This document shows positions 1 to 13,179 of a DNA stretch of 64,000 nucleotides, in pieces. Numbering within the stretch: the first letter of the stretch is position 1; each line of letters starts with the position of its first letter. The notes under the pieces were generated by a model that saw only the letters and a program-made list of their open reading frames with translations, had not been told where the DNA came from and did no database searches. The stretch is from Istiophorus platypterus (Eukaryota > Chordata > Actinopteri > Istiophoriformes > Istiophoridae), in the NCBI GenBank assembly GCA_016859345.1, contig CM029112.1, forward strand, positions 9,373,089 through 9,437,088, read 5' to 3'. The translations under genes were made by a program, and so were the position numbers.

Positions 1-3000
1 ATATTATTGGGTAATTATCACCAATAGATTAACATCAAAGCAACATTTTATTATTAAAGGTGCTAAGTCTAAGTTTTCGCTACGTGAAAAGAAATGATAG
101 AAATGGAATCAAATCAAGATTTAACATTGGCATTGGCCTCCACTGCTGGAGATGGCTCTTGGCAAGTAAAGGAATTAAGTTTGATGCTGAACTTGGAACG
201 TTTCTTCTAGACTGGTGAGTAAACACCTGTTAATGTTAATAGTAGCTTAGTAGCGACAATAGGAACTTCTATAGACCTATTCTGATACTAAAGGTGGACT
301 TGAGTTTGTCAGTTGAGTTTTATAATGATCGAGTTTTGTTATGCGCTGGAAAAAAAAAAAAATCCATCCTTGTAAGTAATTATTTAGTCCTGAAAGTCTT
401 GAAAGTAAAGTAAAATGATTAGTAGATTATTCCAGGCAGTTTGTTATAAATTGCAGCTTTTTAGTAATAGACATATGCAAATCCAAAATAAAGGATCAGT
501 GCTCTAGAATCTAGGAAAACTATTCTTGAAAATTCACAAAGCCATTGACTTCAAATAAAAAAGGTTCAAGCTGTCAAACGAAATTGGAATGTTTTTTCAT
601 TTGTTAAAATTGCTTCAGGATGAAGGTTTTTTGCAGGGGTCAGTGTGTAAAATGCTAATCTAAAATCTAACTAAAGCTATCAGATACATATAGAAGATTA
701 GAGGACTATTCGTGTAAAGTACAAGTACATCAAAACTCTACTTAAGACCAGGATTTGAGTGAATGTACTTGTGTGTTTCCAGTGAGGAAGTATCTGTCTT
801 TCTTTAGTTTATATAAAAAAGCAGACCAAATGTGTGCATAGGTAAAAATTCTTTATTCACTTCTCAGTGCTCGAAAACACGCTGGGAAGCCTGTGAGGTA
901 TCTCATCAAAGACCTCCTCAAAGTATAGAGACGCCAAACAAAAAAAAAAAAGAAAATTAAGAAAAAAATTAAAAACCCTCAATCATCAATCAAAAATGCC
1001 CAGGGAGTCTGTCTATCCCCAATCTGGGCTGGCAAATCATTGCATCTCTGATTGAACACAGACAACATCCCCTGCAAAGTTGAAGCTTAAGAATCTGTTT
1101 TGCATTTTTTTTCCGGGAATTCCGAATTCAACTTTTGAAAAAGAGCAACACAGAGACCAGCGTGGACTATGTGAAATCAATATTATTTGGATAGTCAAAT
1201 GTTTAAATGTTCAACATAGTTAGAGCCAAAGTACTGCACAGGATCAATGCCAGAGCCTGTGGTTAGATAGAAGGAGCTGATCTGCCCATGCAAATCAGAG
1301 AACTTGGGAATTAACAAAGGAAGGCGCTCCTGTTTCTTCCCTCCCAGCCCCACAGTCTCTGAATCTATCATGGCTGTCACCCAGTATCAGCGAGCCTAAT
1401 GGCTGAGGCTTTTTGTGTACAGCATCCTGGACTGATCGAGCGAATCGAAGAATGAGTGTACCCATCAAGGAAACTCTCATGTCACAGGGCCATGGAGAAG
1501 AAGAAGGGACGTGGGCCAGAGGAAACCATGAGAATCCCATCACTGCAGCTAATCTGGAGAGCGGAAGTCGAGACGGGGAGACAGGGTTTGCGTTGAACAT
1601 ACAGAGCTGCTTTCCTTAGAGAGTCAGATTTTATCTTGAACACTGGTTCCCTCTCCCTCCTCTGCCCGTGCACGGTTATGGTCTTCGTGTCTTGTCACTG
1701 ATTGGCTAATCTTGGAGTTTCAGAACCCCCCCCCTGGAGCTGCAGGCCTAATCCATATCTGATCTCTGTGAAATCTCGAAAGCAGGGCAGGGTTGAGTTC
1801 ACTTTCACTGCGGTGCTTTAGTGAGAGCTGCCCACCTGCTAGAGCGGTCGCGCTGTCAGAACGAGCCCTGACCCAAACTCTCAATATGAGTCCTCAGCGC
1901 TGTAGTTCCTCAGGTTTTCTGTGAGCCGCTGAGGGAGCGATACGAAGGAGCTGATAGCGTGGTGTTGAGAACAGCTTGAAGGCATCAGGGATTAATTCGG
2001 TATGGACTTGAGCATGTGGCTGAGTTGAGGCCCTTGGCAACATCTAATCTCCTCTGCCACCCCTCACACGGCCCACTATAGATACAGCACAGGGAGCACA
2101 ACCATGACATTTTCTGGCTTTTTCCAGGCCTCGAGTTTCTTTAAGTATGTCTTTAAGTATGTTTTTCTTTAAGCATAGGCTGCACATCACCATCGGGGCT
2201 GAAACAAAAGGCAGGCTTTGTCTTCATGGCTTGCAAAAACTTTAGGGAATTTTGAGGGAGATGCGCCAGTTGCTGCATACTTCAAATATGTCACTTTCCT
2301 CCCACATACTTTCACACTGACTGGATGTATGGACTCTACCGCCAGCAACGCAACCACTGGCCAGGGCTGATGATTGAGACATGGAGGCTGGAATGTACAC
2401 TATGCTCACTATCATGTTGTTTAAGATGCAGAAAAGGTCTGTCAAAGTCATATGAGGTGTTAGAAGAGATACAAACACCATGTCTGTCTTCTGATATGAC
2501 TGGCACTTCAAAATGACATGGTTAGTGTTTACCGAGAGGAATGTGGACGCAGGTTTGAGCTCAGCTGCATTTCTGACGCTTTGGAGAGGAGCCAGATCGG
2601 GATGATGACAGGCAGACGGCCTCGCGATGGTATCAGCACCTCGCAATCGGCTTATGCATAGCACAACATATCGGACATGCTTGTGTGACTGCAGTTTACA
2701 GTTTATCTGCCCAAGATAGTAGAGCTTCACGACACAGGGCAAGACTAGCTATGAAAAGGAGCAACAATTTAGGTATTCATCAAACTGGTTCTCAGAGAAG
2801 GAAGTTTAACATTGAGGGGAAGGTTGTGGAAAATTAACTCCAAACAAAGTTTTCATTCACCAGCACTGGTGAAGATCTGAGCCAAATAGATCAATAAACT
2901 GTACTTTTAAACCCAGAGGAAAAAAAGTCACACTGAACAATAGGTTTGTTGAATGTCTGCAGCACTACAGAAAAAAACGGTTCTCTAAACGAGGGTTTGT

Positions 3001-6000
3001 TGAGTTCTAGTTAAGCCTGGTTTCCTTTTCTTACCACAGTGAAACAAGTAAAGGCAAAACAAGTGATAAAGAGAGCAGGGAAAGTGAGGACAAGCAATAG
3101 TAAAAAAAATCACATCCTGTCAGCAGCCCAATCTATTTTATGACTGCTTTTTCACCTGGAGCCGAGTTTCGAGGCATAAAAGTGAGTCACACTCAGCAAG
3201 AGTTTGGGACAACAGGCCCGACAAAAAAAACAATCCCACCCTTCCCCCTCAAAACTTCAGCGGCCTCCCCCTCCCTCACTACCTAAACTCCACTTGGATA
3301 CTACCTCACTATCCCAGGCTACATTACATCTATTTACCAAACGCAGCTAATCCTGTAATTTAACCTGTACCTCGCTGCGTCATTGTTGAATGCCAGGGTC
3401 CCTCTGCCAAGTTTCAATCCAAAAACAACAACGGGAACGCAACATGTTATTAACTGTCTGTTTTTCAGTCTCTTGCTATCTGTCATCGATTTGCCCCCCC
3501 CACCACCACCACCACCACCACCCAACACCCCACCCGCCGTGCCCTATGCTCTGCTCCAAACAGCAGTGAAACTTCTGACAGGTGGAGGCTGAGAACTAAA
3601 CCTGCTTCCTTTAAGCTGCAACTAGAGAGAAAATAACCAACACCAGCAGCAAGTGATTAGGCAACTGGAATAACAAGATGAGGGCAAAGGCACACTTCTT
3701 GGAAAACAGAGGAGATTTCCCGGTTGTACAATATAAAGTAATTCAAAACAGGTTTCAAATTGGTCTGTAACTACATATTATTTTTATGATAGATGGATGT
3801 GTTGAGTCTAGTTTTAGTATAGAATAGTTAAAATGCTCAAGGTGCATTTTTGTATGGTCACAGGTGGTTGTGTTGTCTGGCCAAGAGTTGACAACCCAAA
3901 AATATTCCTTTTCCAGTGTTATATAATGGAAAAAAAGCAGAAAATCCTCAGATTTTATTAAGAGTAGAACCAGCAAATGCTCGGCATTTTTGTCTTATGA
4001 CTGATTTCAATTTATTCACACATAAAAATACCATTCTAAAAAGCTGGTGGAAAAAAAGGTAAACAATTGTTGCCGTTTCTCTCTCGTCGCTTTTTTGGAG
4101 GTTACCTGTGAAATTTTTCAAAATCCATGTAGAAAAAAACAGACTTTGTTTTTTTAGTCCAAGTGTCTTCTTCCTTGTCAAAACCTGGCACCTGCATTAC
4201 CCACAATGCAACACAGATTACGAAAGTTAGATTGGAGGTTTGGGTGTGTTCTGCTAATGTATGGCTAATGTAGCCTTGAGCCACTAGCCTCAAGCAGAAA
4301 CAAGGAGCGGGACACACTTTTTTGGCGAACTTATTTATTTCTAATGCCCCACCCCTACACCTTTTTACATAACCAGTAGAGCTCCCCAAGAACAGATTTT
4401 AATGTGTAGAACTGGTGGAGCTCCTATTCAATCTTAAAAACATAGCAAGCGTGAATCACAGACATCATTAAAAAACTTTTGCAGGTGTAGTTTAGGTGTA
4501 ACAGTGCAGGTGTTATTGTGATGGATCCCCAGACATCATGTCCAAACATGCCTTGTGGTTTTGTAACCTCATTAAGAAGTGCAACACCCAGACCGCCTGC
4601 AATAGGGCAAGGGCTATACAGAAACCAGAGCACACACTTACCAGCCAGGCCTCTAAACCCGATTACACAATTAGTACTAAAAAATTGCCCAGGGTTAAAG
4701 TCTGGAAGATGGCTGAGAGTTTTGCGCAATTTTATTGAAGAGGGAACATTTACAGTCAAACTGAAAACATATCTGCACTTGCATCATGAGGTTTTGTGGA
4801 GCCTTTTGGTGGCATGCGGCCCAAGCTGGGACATGTTGGGTCAGCTATCCAGAAATGTCGATCACCAACGAGCCACAACCAATTCCAAGTCCCTTAGAAA
4901 CCGGAGGGGAAAAGTAGCAGTTACAAACTGCTCTGGTTTTCCTTGTCAGACGGGTTTTCTTCCCCATGCCAAACGCTATCCGCACGCAAAACGTCTTGTT
5001 TCATAAGAAAACGTTACCCAGGACCCAGTACTTAAGCAATGAGTATTTTATGTTTACAGACGCAGCCCAGTAGTAACAGACCCCACCGCCCTACAAGTCC
5101 CTGCAGCTCTTTTCTGCTCAGAAACAGTGCTACATGCACAACTATGAGGCTCAGGATTGTCTTCAAACTTGGGTTGGGATTTGTGTGTCATAAAGTGATA
5201 GCTCAATTTTCAAAATAACTTAATTATACAAGTTAATAATGATTTTATGATTCAATAATGTTTTTTATTGTATATTCTGATATGACTCTTTGATGTGAGA
5301 GCTTTCTGGAATCCATGGTTTGGTCTTCTGGCATGCACTTCTTCCAAATTCCTGCCCAACTTATAAATTAACTATTGCAGAATAAATCTAAGACATGGAG
5401 CCACTGTGACATTATTCATTATTTTGGAGGAAAAAAACCCAAAACAAACCCCAACATATGAAGCTGTGTTTACTTGACCAATACTTATGACTTTCATTCA
5501 TTCATTTACTCACTGATGTGGCCAATCTTTACAGATTTTTGTGGGGCTATTACCAGAGGACCAGACCTCATGATTTCCAGTTTCACTTGGTTCTTCTTTA
5601 CGACCGAGAAATCATCGGAACATAAATAACTCCTCCAATGCTCCAAGATGCGAGAAAAAGTCGTATAACATCTTGGCTTTCTATACAGCAGATTTCTGTG
5701 GCCCCTTCTTAACCCATGTTTCTCCTCACACATCCAAATGTTTACGTATTGAGTGATTCGGCAGCTGTTCGAATTCACGCTGGTCATTAGGCTAATTGCT
5801 AAATTTGCTTTTAATTACGGATAAACACGTTGACACAAAAGACCGTAACATCTTCGGCCCTCGAATCGCGTCATAGTCGCTCAAAGTCACCGCAAAACAA
5901 AATACTTGACTTTGTCGCTGCCTTCGCGGCTGTCGGAATTTTCCCCACTTGCTGTGAGAGGAGTTGATCACCAAAACGTTTCAAGAAATAATATTAATAT

Positions 6001-6100
6001 TAATAGGGAAGCTGCCAATTTTCTGCGATAGTTGGATTGCTGATATGTGCCTTCGATGATGTAACTAATGAAATACGGAAGGTTAAAATGTTAGATCCGT
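1..6100. other. Intergenic DNA, no gene recognised
   Basis: I read this stretch in all frames. The open frames (for example 2242-2742 on the minus strand and 4518-5006 on the plus strand) show no known domain, no codon pattern and no matching splice partners. The sequence is AT-rich with several homopolymer runs and one CCA-type microsatellite. A possible minus-strand AATAAA lies near 850, but no coding exon upstream of it could be built. Distal regulatory sequence for metrnl could be here, but nothing proves it. Confidence 0.6.
3493..3523. repeat. (CCA)n microsatellite with C-run
   Basis: A run of seven C's is followed by about eight CCA/ACC units. It produces artificial polyproline and polyglycine open frames on the two strands, which are not genes. 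Confidence 0.9.
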
Positions 6101-6109
6101 CGTTCGACG

Positions 6110-6487
6110 CGATCAATTCATGCGAAATAGACGCATTCGCGTCCGAGGGAGGGGTTTTGTTCACACCGCGGAGCCTCGGCCGGGTCCGTGAACGCAGCAT
6201 ACGGGGCGCCGCGCCGCGGACGGGGCGTGACGTTGGAGCGCGGCGGAGGGGCCGCGGGACGGAGCCGCGGCCGCAGCCCAGACTCGCCCCACTCTCCGCG
6301 GAGGACCGTCAGCGTCGGGCGCCGAGACCAAGGGGCCGACTCCTGCGAAGAAGCTACCGGGAATTCAAAGGGTGGTGGAGGCGGCGGCGGCGGCGGCGGC
6401 GGCCCCCATGGAAACGCCATGTAGCTGGAAGCGCGGCGCCGGACTTTCTCGCAGTTTCGCTCGGGAGGAGGCAAAGTGAGCGGCGAG
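6110..6487 (+). promoter_or_regulatory. metrnl: metrnl CpG-rich promoter and 5' leader
   Basis: Base composition changes abruptly from AT-rich to CpG-dense at about 6110. It stays so through the first coding exon and about 150 bases of intron 1 (to ~6740). No TATA box is obvious, as expected for a CpG-island promoter. The leader holds a (GGC)n tract at about 6379-6403. It also holds two upstream ATGs: one begins a 23-codon uORF (6408-6479), the other is an ATG directly followed by TAG (6419-6424). The transcription start is not known from sequence, so whether these lie in the mRNA is inferred from their closeness to the main ATG at 6488. Confidence 0.7.
6379..6403. repeat. (GGC)n trinucleotide repeat
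   Basis: About eight GGC units lie 85-110 bases before the metrnl start codon, inside the CpG island and probably in the 5' leader. Length polymorphism here could alter translation, but that is inference. Confidence 0.9.
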
Positions 6488-9400
6488 ATGAACGCGCCGA
6501 GCCCGGCGCTGGCCTCCCTGCTGCCTCTGCTCCTCCTCTGTCGGATCTCCTGCTGCCAGTACTCCAGCGACCAGTGCAGCTGGAAGGGCAGGTGAGCTCC
6601 GCCGACGACACCCCGGGGACCCCGGGGTCCGTGTGTGGGGCGGAGGGGGTCCGGTTGGAGGGGGCTCGGTTGCGTCCGTGCCCCGGGGGAGAGCGAACCG
6701 ATCCGCCGCGACCGAGACGCGACGCACCGCGGTGATGTGAAACCGAGCGACGGGGGTTTGAGGGAAAAAGAAAAAACAAATCCCGATTAAAAACGAGAGA
6801 AAAGTGACAAATAGATACGGATATAGAATAGAAATAAGACCGAGTTAGAGAAGAGTCCGGCCCGAGTTGACACGCTTTATTCATTTTTGTGAAAATTTGT
6901 GGTTTGACCTGCGAGATTTTGCTCCGTCGTATTTATGAATGAGTGATTGACCGAATGACTTTTTATGACTCACCAGGAGATTTTACATTCACGTATTACA
7001 CGTTTACTAACATTTTGAATAACATGAGCTTTGGAATAGAAAATGTTCTAGGATTATACGGAATTATTACTCGTTTCATCGACTGGAGCCTCAACAACTC
7101 AGTCAGCTTCATTTGTTTCTATCTGATGTTGGAAATTTTACATTAGTTTACACTTTTTTATTTTTATTTATTTATTTTTTTTCGCTAAAAGATCCTGAGA
7201 TATTCACTTGGATCGATCGAAAGCTTCTCAAAGTATCTTGGGTCAAGTTTCTTTTAAACATTCTCAACAGATTTTTTTTTTTAAACCGTACAAAAATGGA
7301 AAGTTTCACCTCCCATCAAACATCTGCTGAAATCTGTTTTGCACTTGAGAGGCTGTGCCTCAAATAGTGCGGTTTTGTTTTTCATCCTCCAGTCAGGAGG
7401 GGTAGGAGATATTCAGTACTTTGAGCTCTTAACCAATAATCTGTTGTTCATTAGTCAGACTCTTGACTAATCTCCTTTAATTGCATGCAGAAGTGATGGA
7501 GTTAGAAAGGACTTAATTAGAGGCGAGCTGAGGAGAGCCTGGTTATGGGGCTTTCAGCTGCATATGCTCCGCATGTGCCATGGGGTTACTTTAGATCTAT
7601 GGCAAATTTGAATTTCAGCATCTCATTTTCAGGAAACCGGGCGTTTTCTCCCCCAGAGTCAAACCGCTAACTTGGCACGCGCGTGCTGGTAGACTGCTGA
7701 TGGCTTCCTGCCTCTGGCTTTTCCACAGAATGACTGACAGACCGGAGTTTTCAAACCCTGACCAGACATTAAGTTCTGGAGGGAGTCATTTGGTCGTGCT
7801 GGCGCCAGAGTCCGAAGTGCTGCCCGGACAAGTCTCTTCCAGTCTTTTTGGTGGCTTGAAAGCGAGGGGAGGTTTGGTGCGTGACCTGCATTTGCACTTG
7901 CATGCAGCAAGCCCAGCTACTGTTGCTGCTGTTGTCTGCCCAGGAGCCCCTGTGTCCCTCCATTCATCCATTTCTGCTTCCAAACTCTTCCCAAAGGCAG
8001 CCTGCCAGTGGCGTGTTTTGCCAAAGCTCTGGGAGAAACAATGTGGTATGGGGAGTGTGTGTTGGAGCTGAGGTCATTTTGGCTGCTCCGGCTCGTGACT
8101 GGTCATGCAGCCAGTCTTGTGCACAGCAGCCGTTAATGCTTTAGGAGGAATGTGGTCTAATGTCCTTAGAGTCTGCCTGAGGTCTTCACCTTGGTCAGTT
8201 AATTCAGCCCATAAATGACCAGATAATAATTTTTCAGATGACTGAATAATCCCTTTATGCTGTATTAAAGGGGGAAAAAAGTCTTAGGAATTAGAGCACA
8301 AAGAAAAGAAAGCCTCACTTTATTGGGTTCATGTAGTTATATGCTTAAAAAAAACCCCAAAAAACCCTGGACAGTTCCTGCCACTTTTAGATGCTGCGTG
8401 TTTGATGTTTGCTGATGTCTCTTCCTTTCTCTTCTCCTAGCGGTCTGACTCATGAAGGCCACGCCAGGGACGTGGAGCAGGTGTACCTTCGTTGCTCCCA
8501 GGGCTCTCTGGAGTGGCTCTATCCCACGGGGGCCATCATCGTGAACCTCCGACCCAACACGGTTTCCCCTGCCGCCGCTCGCCTCTCTGTCTGCATTAAA
8601 CCTTCCCCGGACTCCAGCGGCACCAACATCTACCTGGACCGTAATGGCAAGCTGCGGTTGCTGCTGCGCGAGCGGGACCAGGCTCAGGGCAAGGTGCACT
8701 GCTTCAGCATCCAGGAGGGGGCGCTCTTCATCGAGGCCGTCCCACGCATGGACATCAGCCGGCGGATCACGGCGTTCCAGTACGAGCTGGTCAGCGACAG
8801 GCTGGGTGCGGAAGCACGCTCCCCGAGTGGTAAGAGATATCTCCTTCATTTAATATTAGTGATGAGCATAAGGACAAATGACTTTAAATCGCCATTATTA
8901 AGATTGGCAGACTTCTGATTGGTTCCCTTTAGAACTGGGTTCCTTTGTGCTCTGTCCCCTGTGGTGTGTGCTGTGTACTAAATGCAGCCATCTACTGGTG
9001 GAAACTTTTATTAAGTGGGACTCAAATGGTAGGAAACTCAACATCGCTCATTTTCTCTGCCAGAATTGTCTGTACGTTTTGGTTTGGACAAATACATTAC
9101 TTGTCAAAACTAAAAATTTCACTGTACAAAAGTACAAAAACATCCAAATCTAAAGCATTTGAGGCTTTAAGGAACATTTGTTTTTAGGGATAAAATGTTA
9201 ACATTTCAACCAATACCACAACTATCCACACTTGACTGGCTACACGGCTCCAAACTGTAATTGCTGCTTTTTTGAAAAACAGCCATCTGTTTTCACGCTG
9301 CGTACCTGCCAAACCTGCACAGTTTCAAGCTGCGCAATGGTGCAGGGAACTGTGTTTTTTTCCACCTAAAAGAAAAATATGAGCAGTATCAGGCCCACAT

Positions 9401-9496
9401 CTGTTTTTACGGCTCTCTGGGTTCACATATCCACGTCCTGCGTCATTATCTGGTACAGCAGAGAGAAGGAGAGAGAGAGGGGGGTTAAATGTAGAG

Positions 9497-9565
<69 letters not shown>

Positions 9566-12561
9566 TGTGTGTCTGTGTGTCTGTGTGTCTGTGTGTCTGT
9601 GTGTCTGTGTGTGTAGTTGTTTTAACCACTCCACTCAGCTCCGTGGTATAAATCTGGTGCTCTGATGTGGCCTGAGATAGCACTAGGATGATTCACAAAG
9701 ACAGTGGTCTCGTGTCTTCTGAAGCCCTGCTCGGTGGATTGATTACCCCCTTTGTTTCCTCTCATCTTCCTCTCCTTTTTTTTTTTTATCCTGTTTCTTC
9801 AATCTTTCCTCTCCCTTCCTCTTCTCTCTGACCTGCTGTGCTGGGATTGAGTTGCTCACCATCAAGCTGGAATGTATCTGCAACCAGATGTTGGGAGGAA
9901 CTTCTAGGAGCATATAGGCTTATTTTCCCCCCTGAACCCTTCTTTTCTTGCTGTCACTCCCTCGGCCTCCCTTTCAGCTCACGTAAATCATTCTCCTTTT
10001 TCTTCCGCTCTTTCACCATTTCCTACCTCTTGATTTCTTTCTTGTCCATTTATCATTCTAGTATTTTTCTTCTCATTCCTCTCCCCTTCATACATCTTCC
10101 CTCTCTCTCCCTGGCTGTTTGAAGTGGTTTTTCCTCTGTGCTGAGTGGTATTAGCAAGTTGTGCTCCATTACAGTGGAATGCATCGGGGCCCAGATGTTG
10201 CAGGGACACCATAATGTCCCCCCCCTTACCCCTCCTTTACCACTCTTACCATCCCTCATTCCTCTGTGCTCCTGTGAAGTGGTTCTGATCAGAGTGGCAC
10301 TGCGTGTGCACGGGCCAGAGAGAGATGCTGACTCGGCTCTCGGCCCATTCCTGTGGTTCTGTTTCATGTCTGACACGCGAGCCCTGATTGGCTCTGCCTC
10401 GGGGGAAAGAAAAAACACCCCTCGGCTCGCTGCTCTGTCTGATGCTGTGGCAGCACGTAGGCTCACTTCAAAGTGTCCCTCTGCTCTCCGCCATGGGCTC
10501 TGGGCGAGGTCGGCCGCTCTGAAGTCTCCCGGCTCTCCAGCTGTTCTTAAGCCGCACCGAGCTTGTGGCTGATTGACCTCTGATCTCTCTGGTGGTGAAG
10601 CAGGGCCTCATGTTGCTACACAAGCTGACCTAAGACACGCTCACCCCTCACCCCTATACGCTCAACTTCAGACAGCCAGCTAAAAATAAGCTCCAGCTCA
10701 GCCCCTAAAGACGACAGAGGGCACGGATTTCTTCTTTAGCAAGAATTGTTTTTGATGGTCTACATGTTTTTCTCTTGACAGCATTGGACCTAAACGAGGT
10801 TAATATTTGTGCTCAGCTTTACGACCCGATGTAAATTGTGCAAATTAGGGTAGTTCCTAGTGCTCTCAATCCACCTGAGTTAACAGTCACAATCATTTTT
10901 CTCCAATTCAGTGGATGGACTCCCTCTGCTTTCCCACCCTCAGCCCACTGCTGACTTAACAGCTCTCCCTCTGCCCCTGCTGCTCTCCTAACCTGCCCCA
11001 GTGCACCACTCTGCTGCTAAGGAAAACCACAGCAGTTCTAGGGCCTAATAAAGGCGTTAGGGTGAGGCTAGCTGCAGGACCACCTGAGTCAACTAATCAT
11101 TGACTGACTGCTCTCTTTTTCGTGCCCTTTCCCTGGCCATAAATACTGGTGGATGTCAGGCAGATTTGCTGCCCTTTAGCCCTCAGTCAGTGGTGAAATC
11201 TAGCTTGGGGCAGGTTTTTAAAGTATTGGGTAGAGGCTATTTCACTCCGTTCATTTTTTTTCTTTCTTTTTAAAATTTTTTTTACACCCAATTACTTGCC
11301 CTCTAGGTGGGAGATGATTCCCTCTCATTACCTACCATTACTATGGAGGTAATTTTGCCCATATCAGCCTCTTTTTGGGCAGTTAATAACTCTACTTGAA
11401 GTTACGGTCGCGATGGTGCTGTCTGTCTCAGTCCGAGCAGCCCTGCTCAAGGGCCAAGTGAGCTCAGGTCTCTCTGCTCTCCTTATCCTTTTCATCTGGT
11501 CCTTGTTTGTCAAGGAGTGTCAAGGGGTTCCCGTTGTGGTGGGGAAGCTTACGGAACATCCCCTTGATCATGAAACACACACACACAAACACACTAACAC
11601 ACACACACACACACGCACACACAAACACACACAGATTTTTTCGTAAACAATTATTACACTTTTTGTTTTTTTGCTGTTGTTTTTTTTTACCATCAGCAGC
11701 ATGTCCAGCTTTGTTTGGTAGCTGAATCCATGCTCTGCCATCTTTGTAAATAAATAATCATTTGTAGGGATAGAAATTTCTTTGACCTGAGCCGTCTGTG
11801 TATGTGTGTGTGTGTGTGTGTGTGCGTGCACGTGTGCGCGTGCACCACAGTGCAACCACAGTTGTGTGTTTTTTTAAGTGGGTACTTAACTTGAAGGTTG
11901 TGGACCTGTCAACAAGATTTTTATTATGCTGCGAGTCCCGGAGTGTTAGAGAAATATTGGACTTTTCCTGTTTCTCTTTATAGTGCTCAGCCAAAGTTTG
12001 GCTCCAAACTCATCCGCACTCTTTCTTTATTACCGCCTAGAACCCTGTCAGCCCTGCAGCAATGCTGAGATGCTCCTAGCAGTCTGCACCAATGACTTTG
12101 GTAAGTAACAGTGCTTTTTTTGAGGAATTGCGGGCTGTCGGCTGGTGTAGGTGTGCAGTAATGTCCAATGAAAACACAATTCTTTGTAGCATGAAAATCC
12201 AGCTATTACCAGTATCTAAATCTCGTCTTCCTGTTTTCCGTTTTCAGTGGCACGGGGCAGCATTAAGAAGGTGGACCAGGAAGAGGAGCATTCATCTGTC
12301 ACTGTGGAGATCAGTCACCTCTACAGACAGAAGACCCAGGTTTTTGTAGCTGGGGGCGTGAGGGTACGCAGCTGGACTGGCCGCATCAAGATGCCACTGC
12401 AGTGTGGAGTGAGGTCCGGCGAGGGCGAGTTCCTCTTCACTGGGACGGTGCGGTTTGGGGAGGCCTGGATGGGCTGCGCCCCACGCTACAAAGATTTCCT
12501 GCAGTTGTATGGTGAGGCCCAGCAACACGGGACCAACCCTTGTCACGTGGACACTGATTGA
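6488..12561 (+). CDS. metrnl: Meteorin-like protein, secreted factor
   Basis: Four coding exons, 6488-6591, 8441-8829, 12041-12100 and 12248-12561, join in phase through GT-AG introns to give 288 residues (human METRNL is about 311). The start is the ATG at 6488: it opens directly onto a hydrophobic signal peptide (residues 1-23, Leu-rich) ending before QYSSDQC. Family hallmarks are visible: CSWKGSGLTHE, VYLRC, EWLYPTGAIIVNLRPNT, NIYLDRNG, QYELVS, PCQPCSNAEMLLAVCTNDF, GCAPRYKDF and the C-terminal NPCHVDTD, with the expected regularly spaced cysteines for disulfides. VEQVYLRC and the C-terminus favour METRNL over meteorin (METRN). Known role in mammals: an extracellular hormone/cytokine from muscle, fat and activated macrophages that affects thermogenesis and inflammation, and a neurotrophic factor in brain. 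Exon 3 is only 60 nt. The family call is secure; the -like versus meteorin distinction is likely. Confidence 0.95.
9499..9614. repeat. (GT)n then (TGTGTGTC)n microsatellite
   Basis: A pure GT run of about 65 nt passes into units in which every fourth GT is changed to CT, an interrupted compound repeat. It lies in metrnl intron 2. Confidence 0.95.
9750..10130. repeat. Pyrimidine-rich (C/T) tract in intron
   Basis: Nearly 400 bases inside metrnl intron 2 are strongly biased to C and T on the plus strand, with a T13-type run near 9777-9787. This is low-complexity DNA, not coding. It follows the GT microsatellite closely. Confidence 0.6.
11574..11634. repeat. (CA)n microsatellite
   Basis: Interrupted CA dinucleotide repeat in metrnl intron 2. 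It creates spurious Thr/His-rich open frames. Confidence 0.95.
11797..11844. repeat. (TG)n microsatellite with TGCG interruptions
   Basis: TG dinucleotide repeat with CG-containing interruptions, in opposite orientation to the CA repeat about 160 bases upstream. The two could pair as an imperfect hairpin in the intron transcript. Confidence 0.9.
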
Positions 12562-13131
12562 CTGGATTATCTGCCCATGCTTGGAAATGGAACAAGTCCT
12601 CACTGGGTGGGGATGAGAGCTGAACCAAGTGTTCATGCTGAGGGGAGAAAAGACTGACAGACTGGCCCCAGTGGCAGCGCCTCTCTCTTCTCCTGTTGTC
12701 TCGTGACTCTTTGGAGACAATGAACGGAGCTCCTGAATGTTGCCAAGCAGCATGTTAGCTGGACTCTGTTCTCAGAGTTGAACAGGATGCGAAATGGGAT
12801 GCATACGGACTGCCCCGATCTCGCAGACGGGGAACTCCCAGGTTTTAAATGTAGCAGATCCCATTTGTTTTTTAATGTGTATAAAATGTGAATGAACCAT
12901 TGTATATTTGGAAGCCCTGCGTGCTTTGTAAAAAGCTTGATGTACAGTTCTGAAGTTATTTCTTATGACAGAAATGTATAAAGTGAAAGCCTCTTATTTT
13001 TATTTTGTTTAAAAAATGATTCGCAATTTTATGCCTGAGTCCATTTTCTTTTCAGGCTTTACAATTGTAAAAAAGGAAAAAAAAACAAAAACAAAAAAAA
13101 GCAAATTCTCTTTTTTTTTTTTGCTCTTGAG

Positions 13132-13137
13132 AATAAA
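13132..13137 (+). terminator. metrnl: metrnl polyadenylation signal
   Basis: A canonical AATAAA lies 571 bases after the metrnl stop codon. It is followed by a GT-rich stretch (GTTCATGTCTGTGGTGTTTT, 13160-13179), the usual downstream element. This gives a 3' UTR of about 600 bases. Confidence 0.75.
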
Positions 13138-13179
13138 AGCTTTTATTCAGTGGAACAGTGTTCATGTCTGTGGTGTTTT

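Noticed and set aside
2242..2742. 166-codon open frame on the minus strand
   Set aside because: No recognisable motif, no paired exons, composition like surrounding non-coding DNA.
4518..5006. 162-codon open frame on the plus strand
   Set aside because: No family resemblance, and comparable frames occur on the opposite strand; probably chance or an unrecognised old repeat.
6037..6735. 232-codon Arg-rich frame across the metrnl promoter and exon 1
   Set aside because: CpG-rich DNA lacks stop codons; the real metrnl frame is different and has a signal peptide and homology.
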